This document shows positions 8,670-18,152 of a stretch of 64,000 bases of DNA, in pieces. The stretch is from an uncultured Vicinamibacterales bacterium. GTDB lineage: Bacteria; Acidobacteriota; Vicinamibacteria; Vicinamibacterales; UBA8438. The stretch covers positions 3,186,001 to 3,250,000 of the forward strand of contig OY282382.1 of NCBI GenBank assembly GCA_958295905.1, read 5' to 3'. A program made the translations under genes and the position numbers. Position 1 is the first letter of the stretch; the number at the start of each line of letters is the position of its first letter. The notes below the pieces were generated by a model. It saw nothing but the letters and a program-made list of their open reading frames with translations, made no database searches and had not been told where the DNA came from.

Positions 8670-11600
8670 TCAGGTCGTGCTCCGCCGCCAGCGCAGGACG
8701 AGCAGCGCGAGCACGAAGAGGCTCGTCGCGAGGGCCGCCCCCAGCCACGCCAGGCGCGCCGGCATCGGCGGGGCCGCCGCCGCGTCCGCCGGCCGCGGCT
8801 CCGCGTCCTGCTCGGCCAGGACCACGCTCGCCTCCGTCAGCTCCACGCTCGTCGTCAGGGCCTGCTGCAGCTCGCGCCGGTAGCTCGCCGCGAGGTCCGC
8901 CGGCGCCTGCTCGGCGATGAACGACGCCAGGGCCGCATTGTCGCAGACGAAGCCGCTGCAGCCCGCCTCGAACTCCTCCACCAGCCGGGTGTGCAGCTCC
9001 GCGAGCACCGCCACCTGCTGCGCCGTGGCGTCCCACAGGCCCTTGCGCACCGTCTCCAGCATCACCGCCGTCATCTCCTGCAGGGCATAGGGGTTCTCCC
9101 GCCGGAAGAAGTCCTCGACCCCGAGATCGTGGCGGTCGTCGACGTACACCTCGTACAGCTCGTTCCAGAGCGTGTCGTCGATGGCGGCCGGCTTCATCAC
9201 GTTCCACCCGTAGGTGTTGCGGAACGTCTCGGCGAAGTGCTCGGCCGACGAGGCCCCGCCCTCCTGCATCTCGCCGATGTAGGCGGGGTTCAGCAGCGTC
9301 GACCGCGCCTCGGTCCAGATCGTCTCCTCGAGGTCCGTCACCCGCGGCCGGTTCATGTTGCGGAAGTCGTTGAAGTAGGCGTCGGCGTCGCGTCCCGTGA
9401 CGTGGCGGACGGCCGCGCTCAGCCCGCCCATGAACTCGTAGACGTGGTCGAGGCTCAGCGCGCCCCAGGTGTGGCTCTGGAGCGGCTGCACGACGACCTC
9501 GGTGCCGGCGAGGGCCGCCTCGAAGACGCCCTCGGCGTAGAAGCTCCAGAGCTCGCCCTCGTCGTAGACGGCGCCCATGTTGCGCAGGTACTGGCCGGCG
9601 ACCTCGGCGTCCTCTTCCCAGCGGTCGCCGCGCTCGACCATCTCCATGATGGCGGTGCCGTAGTTGCCGTTCACGCCGCCGAAGACGCGCAGGGTCGAGT
9701 AGCGCCGCGCGTCGGCGGGGGAGAGGCCCCTGGCCATCATCACCTCCTCGGCGCGCACGCGCCCCTCCTGGACGAAGTTGGCGTGGGCCTCGGCGTCGCG
9801 CGCCTCGGCCGCCATGGCGACGGCGCGGTTGATGAGGGCGAGGCGCGAGGCGGCGAGGTCGCGGAGCTGGCCGGCGGTCTGGACGACGACATCGATGCGG
9901 GGCCGGCCGAGGTCGGCCGACGGCATCAGGCGCAGGTCGCCGACCCGCCCGCGCGGGTCCCAGACCGGCTCGACCCCGAGCAGGTAGAAGATCTGGCCGA
10001 TGGTGGCGCCCTCGGTGCCGATGAAGTCGGTCGGCCAGAGGGTGAAAGCGACCTTCCGGGGCCAGGCGTCGTGGCGCCGCCGGTGCTCGTCCAGGAGAGA
10101 CTCGGCCAGCCTGCGCCCCACCGTCCACGCCTCCCGGGACGGCGTTTGCTCGGCGTCGATCGAGAAGAGGTTGCGCCCGGTGGGGACGGCGTCGGGATTG
10201 ACGATGGGGTCGCCCCCGGGCGTGGGCTCGACATAGCCGCCGGCGAGGCCCCGCACCACGCTTTCAAGCTCGATCTCCGAGCTGTCGCGCAGGCCCTTCC
10301 GGTGCCGGTCTACGCCGGCGACGCCGGCCTTCAGCACGAGAAGCGGCGCCGCGAGCTTCGATTCCCCGTGAGCCTGCTCGAGGTCGGCCGGGGAGACGAG
10401 GTCGGACAGCACTGCCTCGACGCTCTCTCCGCCCGCCCGCCGCGCGTAGGTGCGCCGCGCGGGCTGCCGGTAGCGACGCTCGAAGAGCGCGGCGTCGTCG
10501 AGGACGTCGCTCTTCACCACCCCCTTGGCGATGTCGATGCCGGCGAGGCCGTAGGCGATCGGGTCGATCGCCATCAGCTCCGCCGTCCCGTGGATCTCCC
10601 CGTCGGAGAACGCCTTGCCCAGCGTGTAGAAGCCCTGCACGACCTTCGCCCCGTCGATCGTCTCGACGTGGTTGCTCAGGCGGAAGAAGTCGTCGTCCGA
10701 CCATGCCGCCTCGGGGTCGAGGCCGAGGTCCACGTGCAGGCCCATGTCCACGGCGAGGCGCCGTATGGTCCTGGCGTGCTCCGCCCTCACCGGGCCGTCG
10801 GCCGCGTTGCGGTAGCGGTCGAGCCGGTCGCGCAGCGGGCGCAGCCCCTCGTAGAGGCCGCCCTCCATGAAGGGCGGCGTGAGGTGGGTGACGGTGGCCG
10901 CGTAGGCGCGCCGCTTGGCGATGATGCCCTCGCCGACGTTGCTCATGATGTAGAGGTAGACGTGCGGGATCCCGCCGATGAGCGCGTCCGACCAGTCGAA
11001 CGACGAGAGCGCAATCTGCTTCCAGGGCCTGAACTCGAGGCTCCCGTGGGTGCCGAAGTGCATCACGGCGTCGGCCTCGAACGCGCGCCGGGTCCACAGG
11101 TACGACGCCACGTAGGGGTGCGGCGGCGCCTCCAGCGTCCCGTGCACGAGGCGGAACGTATCGTCGCCCACCCCCGGCAGCGGCTGCGGGAGGACGACCA
11201 CGTTGCCGAACTGGACGCGGGCGACCGCGATGGCGGCGTCGTCGCCGCCGCCGACCGTCATGTACTCCCCGGGGGCGGGCCCGTACGCCGCGGCCACCGC
11301 CTCCCGCATCGCCGGCTCGAGGTGCTCTTCGGTCCATTCCGCGTACCGGGCGGCGGGCACCAGGGCCGGGTCCCCCTCGGCCACGTACTCCTCGAACGCC
11401 CCGCGCGCGTACGGCCCGAGCACGGGCCCCCTCGCCTGGATGAGCTCCCAGAACTCGTCCTCGGTCTCGGGCAGGCCCTCGACCGTGTAGCCGGCGTCGC
11501 GCATGGTGCGCAACAGGTTCAAAAGGCTCGGCACCACCTCCATGTTGCTCGCGGTCATCGCGTTCTTGCCGGGGCCCTTGTAGTAGTAGATGGCCACCCG

Positions 11601-12740
11601 CTTGTCGCGGTTGGGGGTGGCCTTCAGGGCCAGCCAGCGTTCGACGAGGTCGCAGAAGGTCTCGAGCCGCTCCGGCATCACGTCGAAGATCTCGTAGCCG
11701 TGCTCGTCCTCGAACTCCGCCGCCACCGCGTAGGGGGCCACCCCGCCGTCGAGCTCGGGCAGCACGACGCTGAGGGTCAGCAGGCCGCCGGCCATCCCCT
11801 GCTGGTCGGCGATCCACTCGTCGTGGTCCTGGAAGACGGACAGGGCCGTCAACAGGGGGATGTTCCGTTCCCGGAGCCACGCGATGGCCTCGCGCGAGCG
11901 TCCCCGGGAGAGGCGGCCGTGGGGCATCAGCACCACGAGATCCGGCTCGATTGCCTGCAGGAGCTCGAGCCGCTTGTCGTTGCCCGCGATCGGGAAGACG
12001 TTCCACCGCCGCGCTTCGAGGGCCCGGATGACGGCGTCGACGTGGTCGCGGTTCGCGTTGAAGGGGCCGGGCACGCTGGTGAGGAGTGCGATGGTCGGGG
12101 CGTCCGGCTTGGCCAGGCCCTGCTCGGCGTAGTAGGCGCGGAAGGCGGCGACCGTCTCGAACGTGAGGCGGTCGTCGAGATGGAAGAGGACGTCCATCGC
12201 CCGCTCGGCGGGGGGCTGCACCGGGTCCGACCGGAACGCCTTGCCGTCGAGCTCGGCGCGGGAGAAGTTCAGCAGCCGGGCGTAGTTCTCCGTGCCCCCG
12301 AAACGGAAGTAGCCGCCGACGTGCTCGAGCTGCCGGCCTTCGAGGTTGGTGACGTCGTGCTCGGGGTTCGTCGCGCCGCGAACGAACAGGCGCGCGCCGC
12401 GCCGACCCGCCTCGCGAAGCTGCTCGATGTGCGTCTCCTGCAGCTCCAGGCCGCGCCCGTGCACGTACACGACCGGGTAGGACCCCGCGCGATGGAGGGC
12501 GTCGAGGGCGAGCGGCTCGATGCGGAGCGCCTGGTCTCCGCGCGCCCTCTCCAGGCGGGCGAGCTGGACGCCCCGGAAGTTGACGAACGCGATCCGGGTC
12601 GGCGCGAGGTAGTGCCGGTAGATTCCGGCCGCGGCTCCGAGCGCGGCCAGCGCGAGGGCGGCCAGGAGAATCGTCCTGCGGCGTGCCTCGGGCCCGAAGA
12701 GACGCAGTAGCGTGCCCGTCCGTCTCGTCGCTTCTATCAT
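8670..12740 (-). CDS. hmuS-like: Membrane-anchored CobN-like chelatase (HmuS-like)
   Basis: About 1356 residues, related to the large CobN/ChlH chelatase subunit. An N-terminal helix (TILLAALALAALGAAAGIY) and a C-terminal helix (WLGAALATSLFVLALLVL) would anchor both ends in the membrane. Family hallmarks are VAIYYYKGPGKNAM, VMHFGTHGSLEF (a conserved His motif), NVGEGIIAKRR, FVQEGRVRAEEVMM and GVNGNYGTAIMEM. Aerobic cobaltochelatase partners CobS/CobT are absent, whereas TonB receptor, membrane protein, ExbB-like and DUF2149 genes adjoin it as in hmu operons, whose HmuS has been linked to heme demetallation. It lacks about 250 residues found in the paralogue at 18385-24582, just before the GVDRHRKGL motif. 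The start codon is ATG at 12740, with GAGGAG upstream. Confidence 0.85.
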   Translation of the reverse strand: MIEATRRTGTLLRLFGPEARRRTILLAALALAALGAAAGIYRHYLAPTRIAFVNFRGVQLARLERARGDQALRIEPLALDALHRAGSYPVVYVHGRGLELQETHIEQLREAGRRGARLFVRGATNPEHDVTNLEGRQLEHVGGYFRFGGTENYARLLNFSRAELDGKAFRSDPVQPPAERAMDVLFHLDDRLTFETVAAFRAYYAEQGLAKPDAPTIALLTSVPGPFNANRDHVDAVIRALEARRWNVFPIAGNDKRLELLQAIEPDLVVLMPHGRLSRGRSREAIAWLRERNIPLLTALSVFQDHDEWIADQQGMAGGLLTLSVVLPELDGGVAPYAVAAEFEDEHGYEIFDVMPERLETFCDLVERWLALKATPNRDKRVAIYYYKGPGKNAMTASNMEVVPSLLNLLRTMRDAGYTVEGLPETEDEFWELIQARGPVLGPYARGAFEEYVAEGDPALVPAARYAEWTEEHLEPAMREAVAAAYGPAPGEYMTVGGGDDAAIAVARVQFGNVVVLPQPLPGVGDDTFRLVHGTLEAPPHPYVASYLWTRRAFEADAVMHFGTHGSLEFRPWKQIALSSFDWSDALIGGIPHVYLYIMSNVGEGIIAKRRAYAATVTHLTPPFMEGGLYEGLRPLRDRLDRYRNAADGPVRAEHARTIRRLAVDMGLHVDLGLDPEAAWSDDDFFRLSNHVETIDGAKVVQGFYTLGKAFSDGEIHGTAELMAIDPIAYGLAGIDIAKGVVKSDVLDDAALFERRYRQPARRTYARRAGGESVEAVLSDLVSPADLEQAHGESKLAAPLLVLKAGVAGVDRHRKGLRDSSEIELESVVRGLAGGYVEPTPGGDPIVNPDAVPTGRNLFSIDAEQTPSREAWTVGRRLAESLLDEHRRRHDAWPRKVAFTLWPTDFIGTEGATIGQIFYLLGVEPVWDPRGRVGDLRLMPSADLGRPRIDVVVQTAGQLRDLAASRLALINRAVAMAAEARDAEAHANFVQEGRVRAEEVMMARGLSPADARRYSTLRVFGGVNGNYGTAIMEMVERGDRWEEDAEVAGQYLRNMGAVYDEGELWSFYAEGVFEAALAGTEVVVQPLQSHTWGALSLDHVYEFMGGLSAAVRHVTGRDADAYFNDFRNMNRPRVTDLEETIWTEARSTLLNPAYIGEMQEGGASSAEHFAETFRNTYGWNVMKPAAIDDTLWNELYEVYVDDRHDLGVEDFFRRENPYALQEMTAVMLETVRKGLWDATAQQVAVLAELHTRLVEEFEAGCSGFVCDNAALASFIAEQAPADLAASYRRELQQALTTSVELTEASVVLAEQDAEPRPADAAAAPPMPARLAWLGAALATSLFVLALLVLRWRRSTT

Positions 12741-12902
12741 CACCCTGCTCCTCTACCGTTGCGCCCCGTCCGCCTGCCCCGCCGTCGTCGCCGCACGCCT
12801 TGCGGTCGCGTTGTGACGTTCGCCGGTCCGCGAATCCTGGCGCGGGGAACGCCGCTGCCCGGCCAGACCACCGGGGCCCGCGTCGTTCCTCCCGTTGTCT
12901 CC

Positions 12903-15404
12903 CTAGAACGGCGTCACCGCCAGGCTCACCGAGTACATCCGGGCCGCCGTCGGGCTTCCCAGCGACTCCTCGTAGTAGGCGTCCATCAGGTTCAGCACCT
13001 GAACGCCCACGCGCAGGTCGTCGTTCGGACGGAGGTAGAGTCCGAAATCGGTGCGGACGTACTCCTCGAGCCACACCGGCCGGCCGCGCGACGTCTGGAA
13101 GCGGTCGTCGACCCACCGCTGATCGACGGATCCGGTCAGGCGCCACGAGCCCAGCCAGGCGCCGACCTGGAGGCCCAGGTTGACCTTGTGCCGCGGCACG
13201 CGGGCCAGCAGGTTCCCGGTCGCCAAGTCCTCGCTGTCCGTGTACGTGTAGTTGGCGTAGTAGTCGAGCCAGTCGGCGGCCTGCCCGTTCGCCACCAGCT
13301 CGACGCCGGTCGAGCGGGCCTCGGCGACGTTGACCCAGTCGAAGTGACTGCGGTCGGCCGAGACGACGAGCTGGACGAGGTCCGTCATGTCGTTGTGGAA
13401 GACGTTCATCTCCGTCCGGAACGCGCGGCTCACCTCGTGCTGGATGCCCCCGTCGAACGAGGTGATGTACTCGGGCCTGAGGTCGGGGTTCGGGAAGCCG
13501 GGCGTGGTGCCGTGGAAGACGACGTTCCCGAACAGCTCCGACAGGCTCGGCGCCCGGAACGCGCGGCCGGCGGACGTGCGGAGGCGCGTCGTCGGCGTGA
13601 TGGAGTACAGCATCGCGACCTTCGGGGAGGCGACGGTGCCGAACCGGGAGTGATAGTCGAACCGCAGGCCGGGGACGAGCCGCACTCTCTCCGCCACGTC
13701 CCACTCGTCCTGCACGTAGGCGGCCGCGACGTTGAACCGTTCCCGGGATCCGTCCGACAGGGGAAAGACGTCGCCGAGCGGCGGGTCGCGGACGATGCTG
13801 ACGGACGGGTTGACGGCGCCGGCAGCGAGGAGGTGGGCCTGCAGGCCCAGGGCCTCCGCCGCGAGGTCGGCGTCCGAGCCGAGGAGGTTGGTGCGGTCGG
13901 CGATGAGGCTGTCGCCGAAGTTGCCGCGGTCGAGGACGTAGGTGGCCCCGAAGACGACGGAGTGGCTGAGGCTCGGCGTCCAGGTGAGCTGCGGCTCGAC
14001 GAGCAGGCTCTGGATGGCCGTGTCGCGCCGGGTGAGGGCGGCGAAGGGGTGGGCGCCGCGCTCGACGGACTCGCTGAGGCCCGATCCGGGGAGCCCGACG
14101 ACGGTCGTCTGCCGGGTCGGCGTGCGCGTGTAGTTCTCCTGGAAGATGTGTGAACGCAGGTCGCGCTGGCTGAACTTGAGCTGCGCCGCCAGCGGGCCGG
14201 CGCCCCGGTGGCGAAGGATGCCGCCGAGGTTCACCGATGTGCCGGTCCGGTGCTCGTCGACGGCCACCGGCAGCCGCCCCGTGACGTCGAGTCCGGAGGT
14301 GTATCGCGAGATCCGCGGCAACAGCGTCGCCGTCCACCCGTCGGCGGGGGCGAAGTCCAGCCGCCCGCTCAGACGCACGTCTTCGTAGCCGACGTTCTGC
14401 AGCGGGACCGCCGTCGAGCCGCTCATGCGCGTCCCGCGGTTGTAGACGTTGTCGATCCGGCGGCGGTCGGCTGTGAACGAATAGCCGACGGGTCCCGACT
14501 CTCCGCGGGTCGACCCGCCGAACTGGTAGTAGCCGGAGTTGCCGCCGCTCGCGAAGAAGTCGGCGGTCGGCGGCCCCGCCCCCTGTCGGGTGATGGCGTT
14601 GATGGCGCCGGCGAAGGCGTTCGCTCCGTAGAGGCTGGAGAAGGGTCCGCGAACGACCTCGACCTGCTCGACCGACTGCACCTGCACCAGGTTCAGCTCG
14701 GCCAGGGTGCCGGTGCCGAGGTCGTTGGCGGGGAGCCCGTCGACGAGGAAGAGCGCCCGCTTCGTGCCCGGGACGCCCCGCACGACGAGCATCGAGTTGG
14801 CCCGGGCCGCCATCCCCGATCGCTCCACGAAGTCGATGCCCGGCGTTCGGCGCAGGAGGTCCTGCAGGTTGCGGGCCGGGGACGCCTCGATGGTCTCCGC
14901 GTCGAGAACGGTGACGCTGGCCGCGACCTCGGTGAGCGCGCGTTCGGTCTGGGTCGCGGTCACCACCACGCTCTCCTCGAACTCCAGTACCGGGAGCTCG
15001 AGGTCGATCCGCACGAGCTGTCCCGCCGCCACCGTCACCGGCGACGTGAGCGTCGCGAAGGCCTCCCGCGTGACGGTCAACCGATACGTGCCGGGGGAAA
15101 CGCCGTCGATGACGAACGTGCCGTCCGGCCCCGTGGTGGCCGACATCCCCGCGCCGTCCAGGACCACGAGAGCGGCCGGCAGGGGCGCGCCGCCGTCTTC
15201 GGCGACGACGACTCCCTGAATGGAGCCGGCCTGCCCGAGTCCGAATGCAGTGCCTGCTCCGAGCAGTCCGGCCGCCACGAGCACGGCCGCGGTGAGAGGA
15301 TGGGCCGGTCGACTACGTACATGCCTCTCTGCATGTGCTTCAGGTCGTCCGGCGCCCGGTGAAGCGAAGGGAAGGGCTATTCGACTACTTGCACGCTTTC
15401 TCAC
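12903..15404 (-). CDS. TonB-dependent receptor (HmuR-like)
   Basis: An 833-residue outer-membrane receptor with a GTG start at 15404 preceded by GGAGGT. Order of parts: signal peptide (about residues 36-58), a carboxypeptidase-regulatory-like beta-sandwich (SIQGVVVAEDGGAPLPAAL), a TonB-box-like VVVTATQTER, a plug domain (LQDLLRRTPGIDF, VRGPFSSLYGANAFAGAIN) and a barrel ending MYSVSLAVTPF with a terminal Phe. It is next to the CobN-like chelatase, so the ligand is probably a tetrapyrrole or metal complex. Outer-membrane import energised through TonB is family knowledge; the ligand is inferred. The remnant at 24666-24880 aligns with its last 70 or so residues. Confidence 0.88.
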   Translation of the reverse strand: MRKRASSRIALPFASPGAGRPEAHAERHVRSRPAHPLTAAVLVAAGLLGAGTAFGLGQAGSIQGVVVAEDGGAPLPAALVVLDGAGMSATTGPDGTFVIDGVSPGTYRLTVTREAFATLTSPVTVAAGQLVRIDLELPVLEFEESVVVTATQTERALTEVAASVTVLDAETIEASPARNLQDLLRRTPGIDFVERSGMAARANSMLVVRGVPGTKRALFLVDGLPANDLGTGTLAELNLVQVQSVEQVEVVRGPFSSLYGANAFAGAINAITRQGAGPPTADFFASGGNSGYYQFGGSTRGESGPVGYSFTADRRRIDNVYNRGTRMSGSTAVPLQNVGYEDVRLSGRLDFAPADGWTATLLPRISRYTSGLDVTGRLPVAVDEHRTGTSVNLGGILRHRGAGPLAAQLKFSQRDLRSHIFQENYTRTPTRQTTVVGLPGSGLSESVERGAHPFAALTRRDTAIQSLLVEPQLTWTPSLSHSVVFGATYVLDRGNFGDSLIADRTNLLGSDADLAAEALGLQAHLLAAGAVNPSVSIVRDPPLGDVFPLSDGSRERFNVAAAYVQDEWDVAERVRLVPGLRFDYHSRFGTVASPKVAMLYSITPTTRLRTSAGRAFRAPSLSELFGNVVFHGTTPGFPNPDLRPEYITSFDGGIQHEVSRAFRTEMNVFHNDMTDLVQLVVSADRSHFDWVNVAEARSTGVELVANGQAADWLDYYANYTYTDSEDLATGNLLARVPRHKVNLGLQVGAWLGSWRLTGSVDQRWVDDRFQTSRGRPVWLEEYVRTDFGLYLRPNDDLRVGVQVLNLMDAYYEESLGSPTAARMYSVSLAVTPF

Positions 15405-15533
15405 GTCACACCTCCGCGGCGGTCGCGCGCCAGGCCAGCCCGGCCGGCGAGCTTCCGCCGATTCCCACGGTTCGATAGGCCGACACGCGGGCGCCCTGCC
15501 GAGGGCAGCCGGGTCGACGCGCGACAGGAGGTG

Positions 15534-15815
15534 TTACGCGGGGGGGCCGCGGGTGGAGCGTGGGTCGGGCGCGGTCCGGAAGCCGCGCCGGCGCCTGGTC
15601 GACGCGGCGACGAGCGCCGGCGGGACCGGCGCCGCCGGCGCGGGGACCGCCGCCGTCGCCACCGTGGAATGGTCGCGGAGACAGCAGACGGTGCAGTGGT
15701 GATCGTGGCCGCCGAAGTCCCCGTCGTCGTGCCCGTGAGAGAAGAAGCCGGCCGGCAGCAGGACGCACGCCGACACCAGCACCGCGGATGCGATGGGCCG
15801 GCTCGGCTTCGTCAT
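15534..15815 (-). CDS. Small secreted His/Cys-rich peptide 1 (TRGPPA tail)
   Basis: A 93-residue protein with a signal peptide (ASAVLVSACVLLPAGFF), then a His/Asp cluster (HGHDD ... GHDHH), the cysteine motif CTVCCLRDH, an Ala/Pro-rich linker and the C-terminal tail STRGPPA. Three relatives in this window (24927, 26347 and 27684) keep the signal, the His residues and the CxxC or CxxCH motif. It lies between the propeller gene and the TonB receptor of the hmu-like cluster. The layout recalls small metal-binding periplasmic proteins (DUF2946-like), but I cannot assign a family by sequence. A metal- or heme-handling role is an inference from residues and neighbours. Confidence 0.7.
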   Translation of the reverse strand: MTKPSRPIASAVLVSACVLLPAGFFSHGHDDGDFGGHDHHCTVCCLRDHSTVATAAVPAPAAPVPPALVAASTRRRRGFRTAPDPRSTRGPPA

Positions 15816-15854
15816 GGCTCTGCTTGCACGTGGCTGGAAACGGATTGGCCCGGT

Positions 15855-18152
15855 TCAGTGCCCGGCCGCCCTGCCGCGCCCGATGCGGATCAGCTCCCGG
15901 CCCGTCCTGACGAAGAATGCGCCGTCGACGGCGGCGACCCCGTACAGCCGATCGGCTACGGTCAGCGTGTTCCTGGCCAGCTCGATCGGCTCGGTCGCGT
16001 CCGCGGCGAAGACCGAGGCCGCGCCGTCGATCCCGAACAGGTAGACGCGGTTCCCGTTGACGATCGCCGTCGCCCACGCGGGCGACGGCAGGCGGACCGC
16101 CCATCGCGACCGGCCGGAGTCCAGCTCCAGGGAGCGGACGACGCCCCGCGAGTTGGTGAACCAGACCGACCCGCCGGTCACCACCGGCGACGACATCGAC
16201 GCCGCCGCGCTCCGACCGCGCCAGATCACCTGCTCGTTCCGCACGCGCCCGCGGTGGTCGATCGGCAGCGCGAGATTCGACCCCGAGTCCATCGAGGGGA
16301 CGACGATGCGCTCTCCGGCGATGACCGGTGACGGAAGCCGGTTGCCGGAGAGGCCGTCGATCCACCAGACCCGTTCGCCGCTCCCCGTGTCGTACGCCTC
16401 GACCGCGCCGTCGACGCTGACCACGACGAGCTCGCCGCCGCTCCTCGGCACGATCGTCGGCGTCGTCCAGGACGACGTCGGGGGACGGTCCGCCTTCCAC
16501 CGCGTCTCGCCGGTGGCGGGGTCGACGGCGAGCAGGTACGACGGTCCGTCGTGGGCGGCGAGGACGAACAGCGCCTCGTCGTTGCCGGCGAGCGAGCTGC
16601 CCAGCCCGTAGCCCTCGATGGCGCCGTAGTCCGCCTTGAGCGACCGGGACCAGACGGGCTCGCCGTCGTGGCTCAGGGCGCCGAGGTCGCCGCTCTCGAA
16701 GAGGTAGTAGACGCGCTCGGCGTCGACCCGGGGCGTCGGCGCGCCCTTCGCCACGAAGTTCGTCACCTCGACGGGCCGGCTCGACGCCAGGGTGTGGCGC
16801 CACCGCAGCACGCCCGTCTCGGCGTCGACCGCCTCCACGATCTGCGTCTCGCGAAGCGGGCCGTCGATGGCGGTGACGAACACGACGCCGTCCCAGACCA
16901 CGGGGCTCGACTGGCCGTAGCCCCCGAGCGCGTGCCGCCATGCGACGCCTTCCTCGTCCGACCAGGTCAGCGGGAGGTCGCGGGCCTGGCTGTGGCCGAA
17001 CGCCGGTCCCCGGAAACCGGGCCAGCGCCGGGCGCCGGCCAGGGGAGGCCCGTCGCCTGCCGCGCTCTCCGCGCGCCGCGGTGCGTCGGCGACGTCGCTC
17101 GGCCGGAGCGAGGCCGTCTCGACCCGGTCGACGACGGCATGGGTCCGGCCGTGTGCAGCCCCCCCCACGATGTGCAGCACGCCCGGTCCGCCCACCAGCG
17201 CGTGGTTGGCGCGTTCCGGCTCGATCTCGTAGGCGAGCGCCTGCCAGGCGCGCCCGTCGGCGTCGAGGCGGAACAACTGGTTCAGCTCGCTCGCGTACAG
17301 GCTTCCGCCCGCGGACGCCAGACCCAGGCCGACGCCCCGGGCGCGGCCGCGCACCGGCGGGGCGGGCGCCGGCGCCAGGGTGCGGGTCCGCGGGTCCAGC
17401 CGATGCACCTCGAGCCCCGGCCCGCGGGGCGTCATGCCGCCGGCGACCCAGATGGCGTCGGTGTGGACGGCCGCGTCGAGCGAATGGAGGCGCAGCGAGG
17501 CCGTCTCGACCACGGTCCAGGCCACGGGGTCGGCGTCGAGATCGGCGACGAGCACATCGTCGCGCCAGTCGCCGGCGGGCACGGGGGGCGGCCGGCGCCC
17601 TCGGCCGGACCCCTCGGCTCCGGCCGAGGGCGCCCATCCGCCGATCACCCAAAGCTCGCGTCCGACTACGACCGCCGCGTGGTCCGTCCTGCCCGACGGC
17701 ATCGGCGTTAGGCCGACCCACCGTTGGCCCGCGGGGTCCCAGCGCTCCAGATCGGGACGGATCCGGCGCGCGCCCGAGACCTCGGCGCCGCCCACCCGGT
17801 AGAGGTCGTCGCCGTCGCTGACGAGCACGGCGCCGCGCAACGGAGCGCCGGTCCACACCGTCGTCCAGGACGCGTCCGCCAGGGAGAGGAGGTAGAGAGC
17901 CGCGCTCGCCGCGCCCGCGCCGCCGCGGGAGGCGGGCGGCCGATCACCCGCATGAACGTAGAGCACGTCGTCGATCCACGCCCCGGACGCGTCCGACGAA
18001 GCGTGCGGGACGGGCGGCGCGGTCTCGGGCGGCGCCGCCGGCGCCAGGGGGGACTGAGAGGGGAGCTGCGCGTGCAGCGTCACGCCGGCGCCGGGGCCCG
18101 CCCCTGCCGCCAGGACGACTGTCAGGGCGCCTGCCGTCGAGATGCGTCGCAT
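15855..18152 (-). CDS. Secreted kelch plus PQQ-like double beta-propeller protein
   Basis: About 765 residues from the ATG at 18152 (MRRISTAG), with GGAG upstream; an in-frame start 11 codons earlier looks less likely. After a signal peptide, residues about 45-340 form kelch-type repeats (VGGAEVSGARR, VIGGWAPS, VAGGMTPRG, IVGGAAHG). Residues about 380-755 form PQQ-like WD-type repeats (FRGPAFGHSQ, VDAETGVLRWRH, VDPATGETRWKA). It is the first gene of the - strand cluster that continues into the small peptide and TonB receptor. Such propellers often bind partners or carry PQQ; no catalytic site is obvious. Its 5' end lies in a stretch that is repeated three times. Confidence 0.75.
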   Translation of the reverse strand: MRRISTAGALTVVLAAGAGPGAGVTLHAQLPSQSPLAPAAPPETAPPVPHASSDASGAWIDDVLYVHAGDRPPASRGGAGAASAALYLLSLADASWTTVWTGAPLRGAVLVSDGDDLYRVGGAEVSGARRIRPDLERWDPAGQRWVGLTPMPSGRTDHAAVVVGRELWVIGGWAPSAGAEGSGRGRRPPPVPAGDWRDDVLVADLDADPVAWTVVETASLRLHSLDAAVHTDAIWVAGGMTPRGPGLEVHRLDPRTRTLAPAPAPPVRGRARGVGLGLASAGGSLYASELNQLFRLDADGRAWQALAYEIEPERANHALVGGPGVLHIVGGAAHGRTHAVVDRVETASLRPSDVADAPRRAESAAGDGPPLAGARRWPGFRGPAFGHSQARDLPLTWSDEEGVAWRHALGGYGQSSPVVWDGVVFVTAIDGPLRETQIVEAVDAETGVLRWRHTLASSRPVEVTNFVAKGAPTPRVDAERVYYLFESGDLGALSHDGEPVWSRSLKADYGAIEGYGLGSSLAGNDEALFVLAAHDGPSYLLAVDPATGETRWKADRPPTSSWTTPTIVPRSGGELVVVSVDGAVEAYDTGSGERVWWIDGLSGNRLPSPVIAGERIVVPSMDSGSNLALPIDHRGRVRNEQVIWRGRSAAASMSSPVVTGGSVWFTNSRGVVRSLELDSGRSRWAVRLPSPAWATAIVNGNRVYLFGIDGAASVFAADATEPIELARNTLTVADRLYGVAAVDGAFFVRTGRELIRIGRGRAAGH

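Noticed and set aside
8004-12710. A 1568-codon open frame on the + strand opposite the CobN-like gene
   Set aside because: It is the antisense shadow of a GC-rich gene: low-complexity composition dominated by Arg, Gly, Val, Glu and His, no domains, and the - strand gene shows clear family motifs throughout.
12744-12902. Possible cobalamin riboswitch in the chelatase/receptor cluster
   Set aside because: I looked at this gap and at 15405-15533 for the conserved B12-box and core segments and did not find them; only generic GC-rich hairpins are present.
10264-14337. A 1357-codon open frame on the - strand across the CobN-like and TonB receptor genes
   Set aside because: It is an out-of-frame reading of both real genes, Arg/Pro-rich, with no start signal or motifs.
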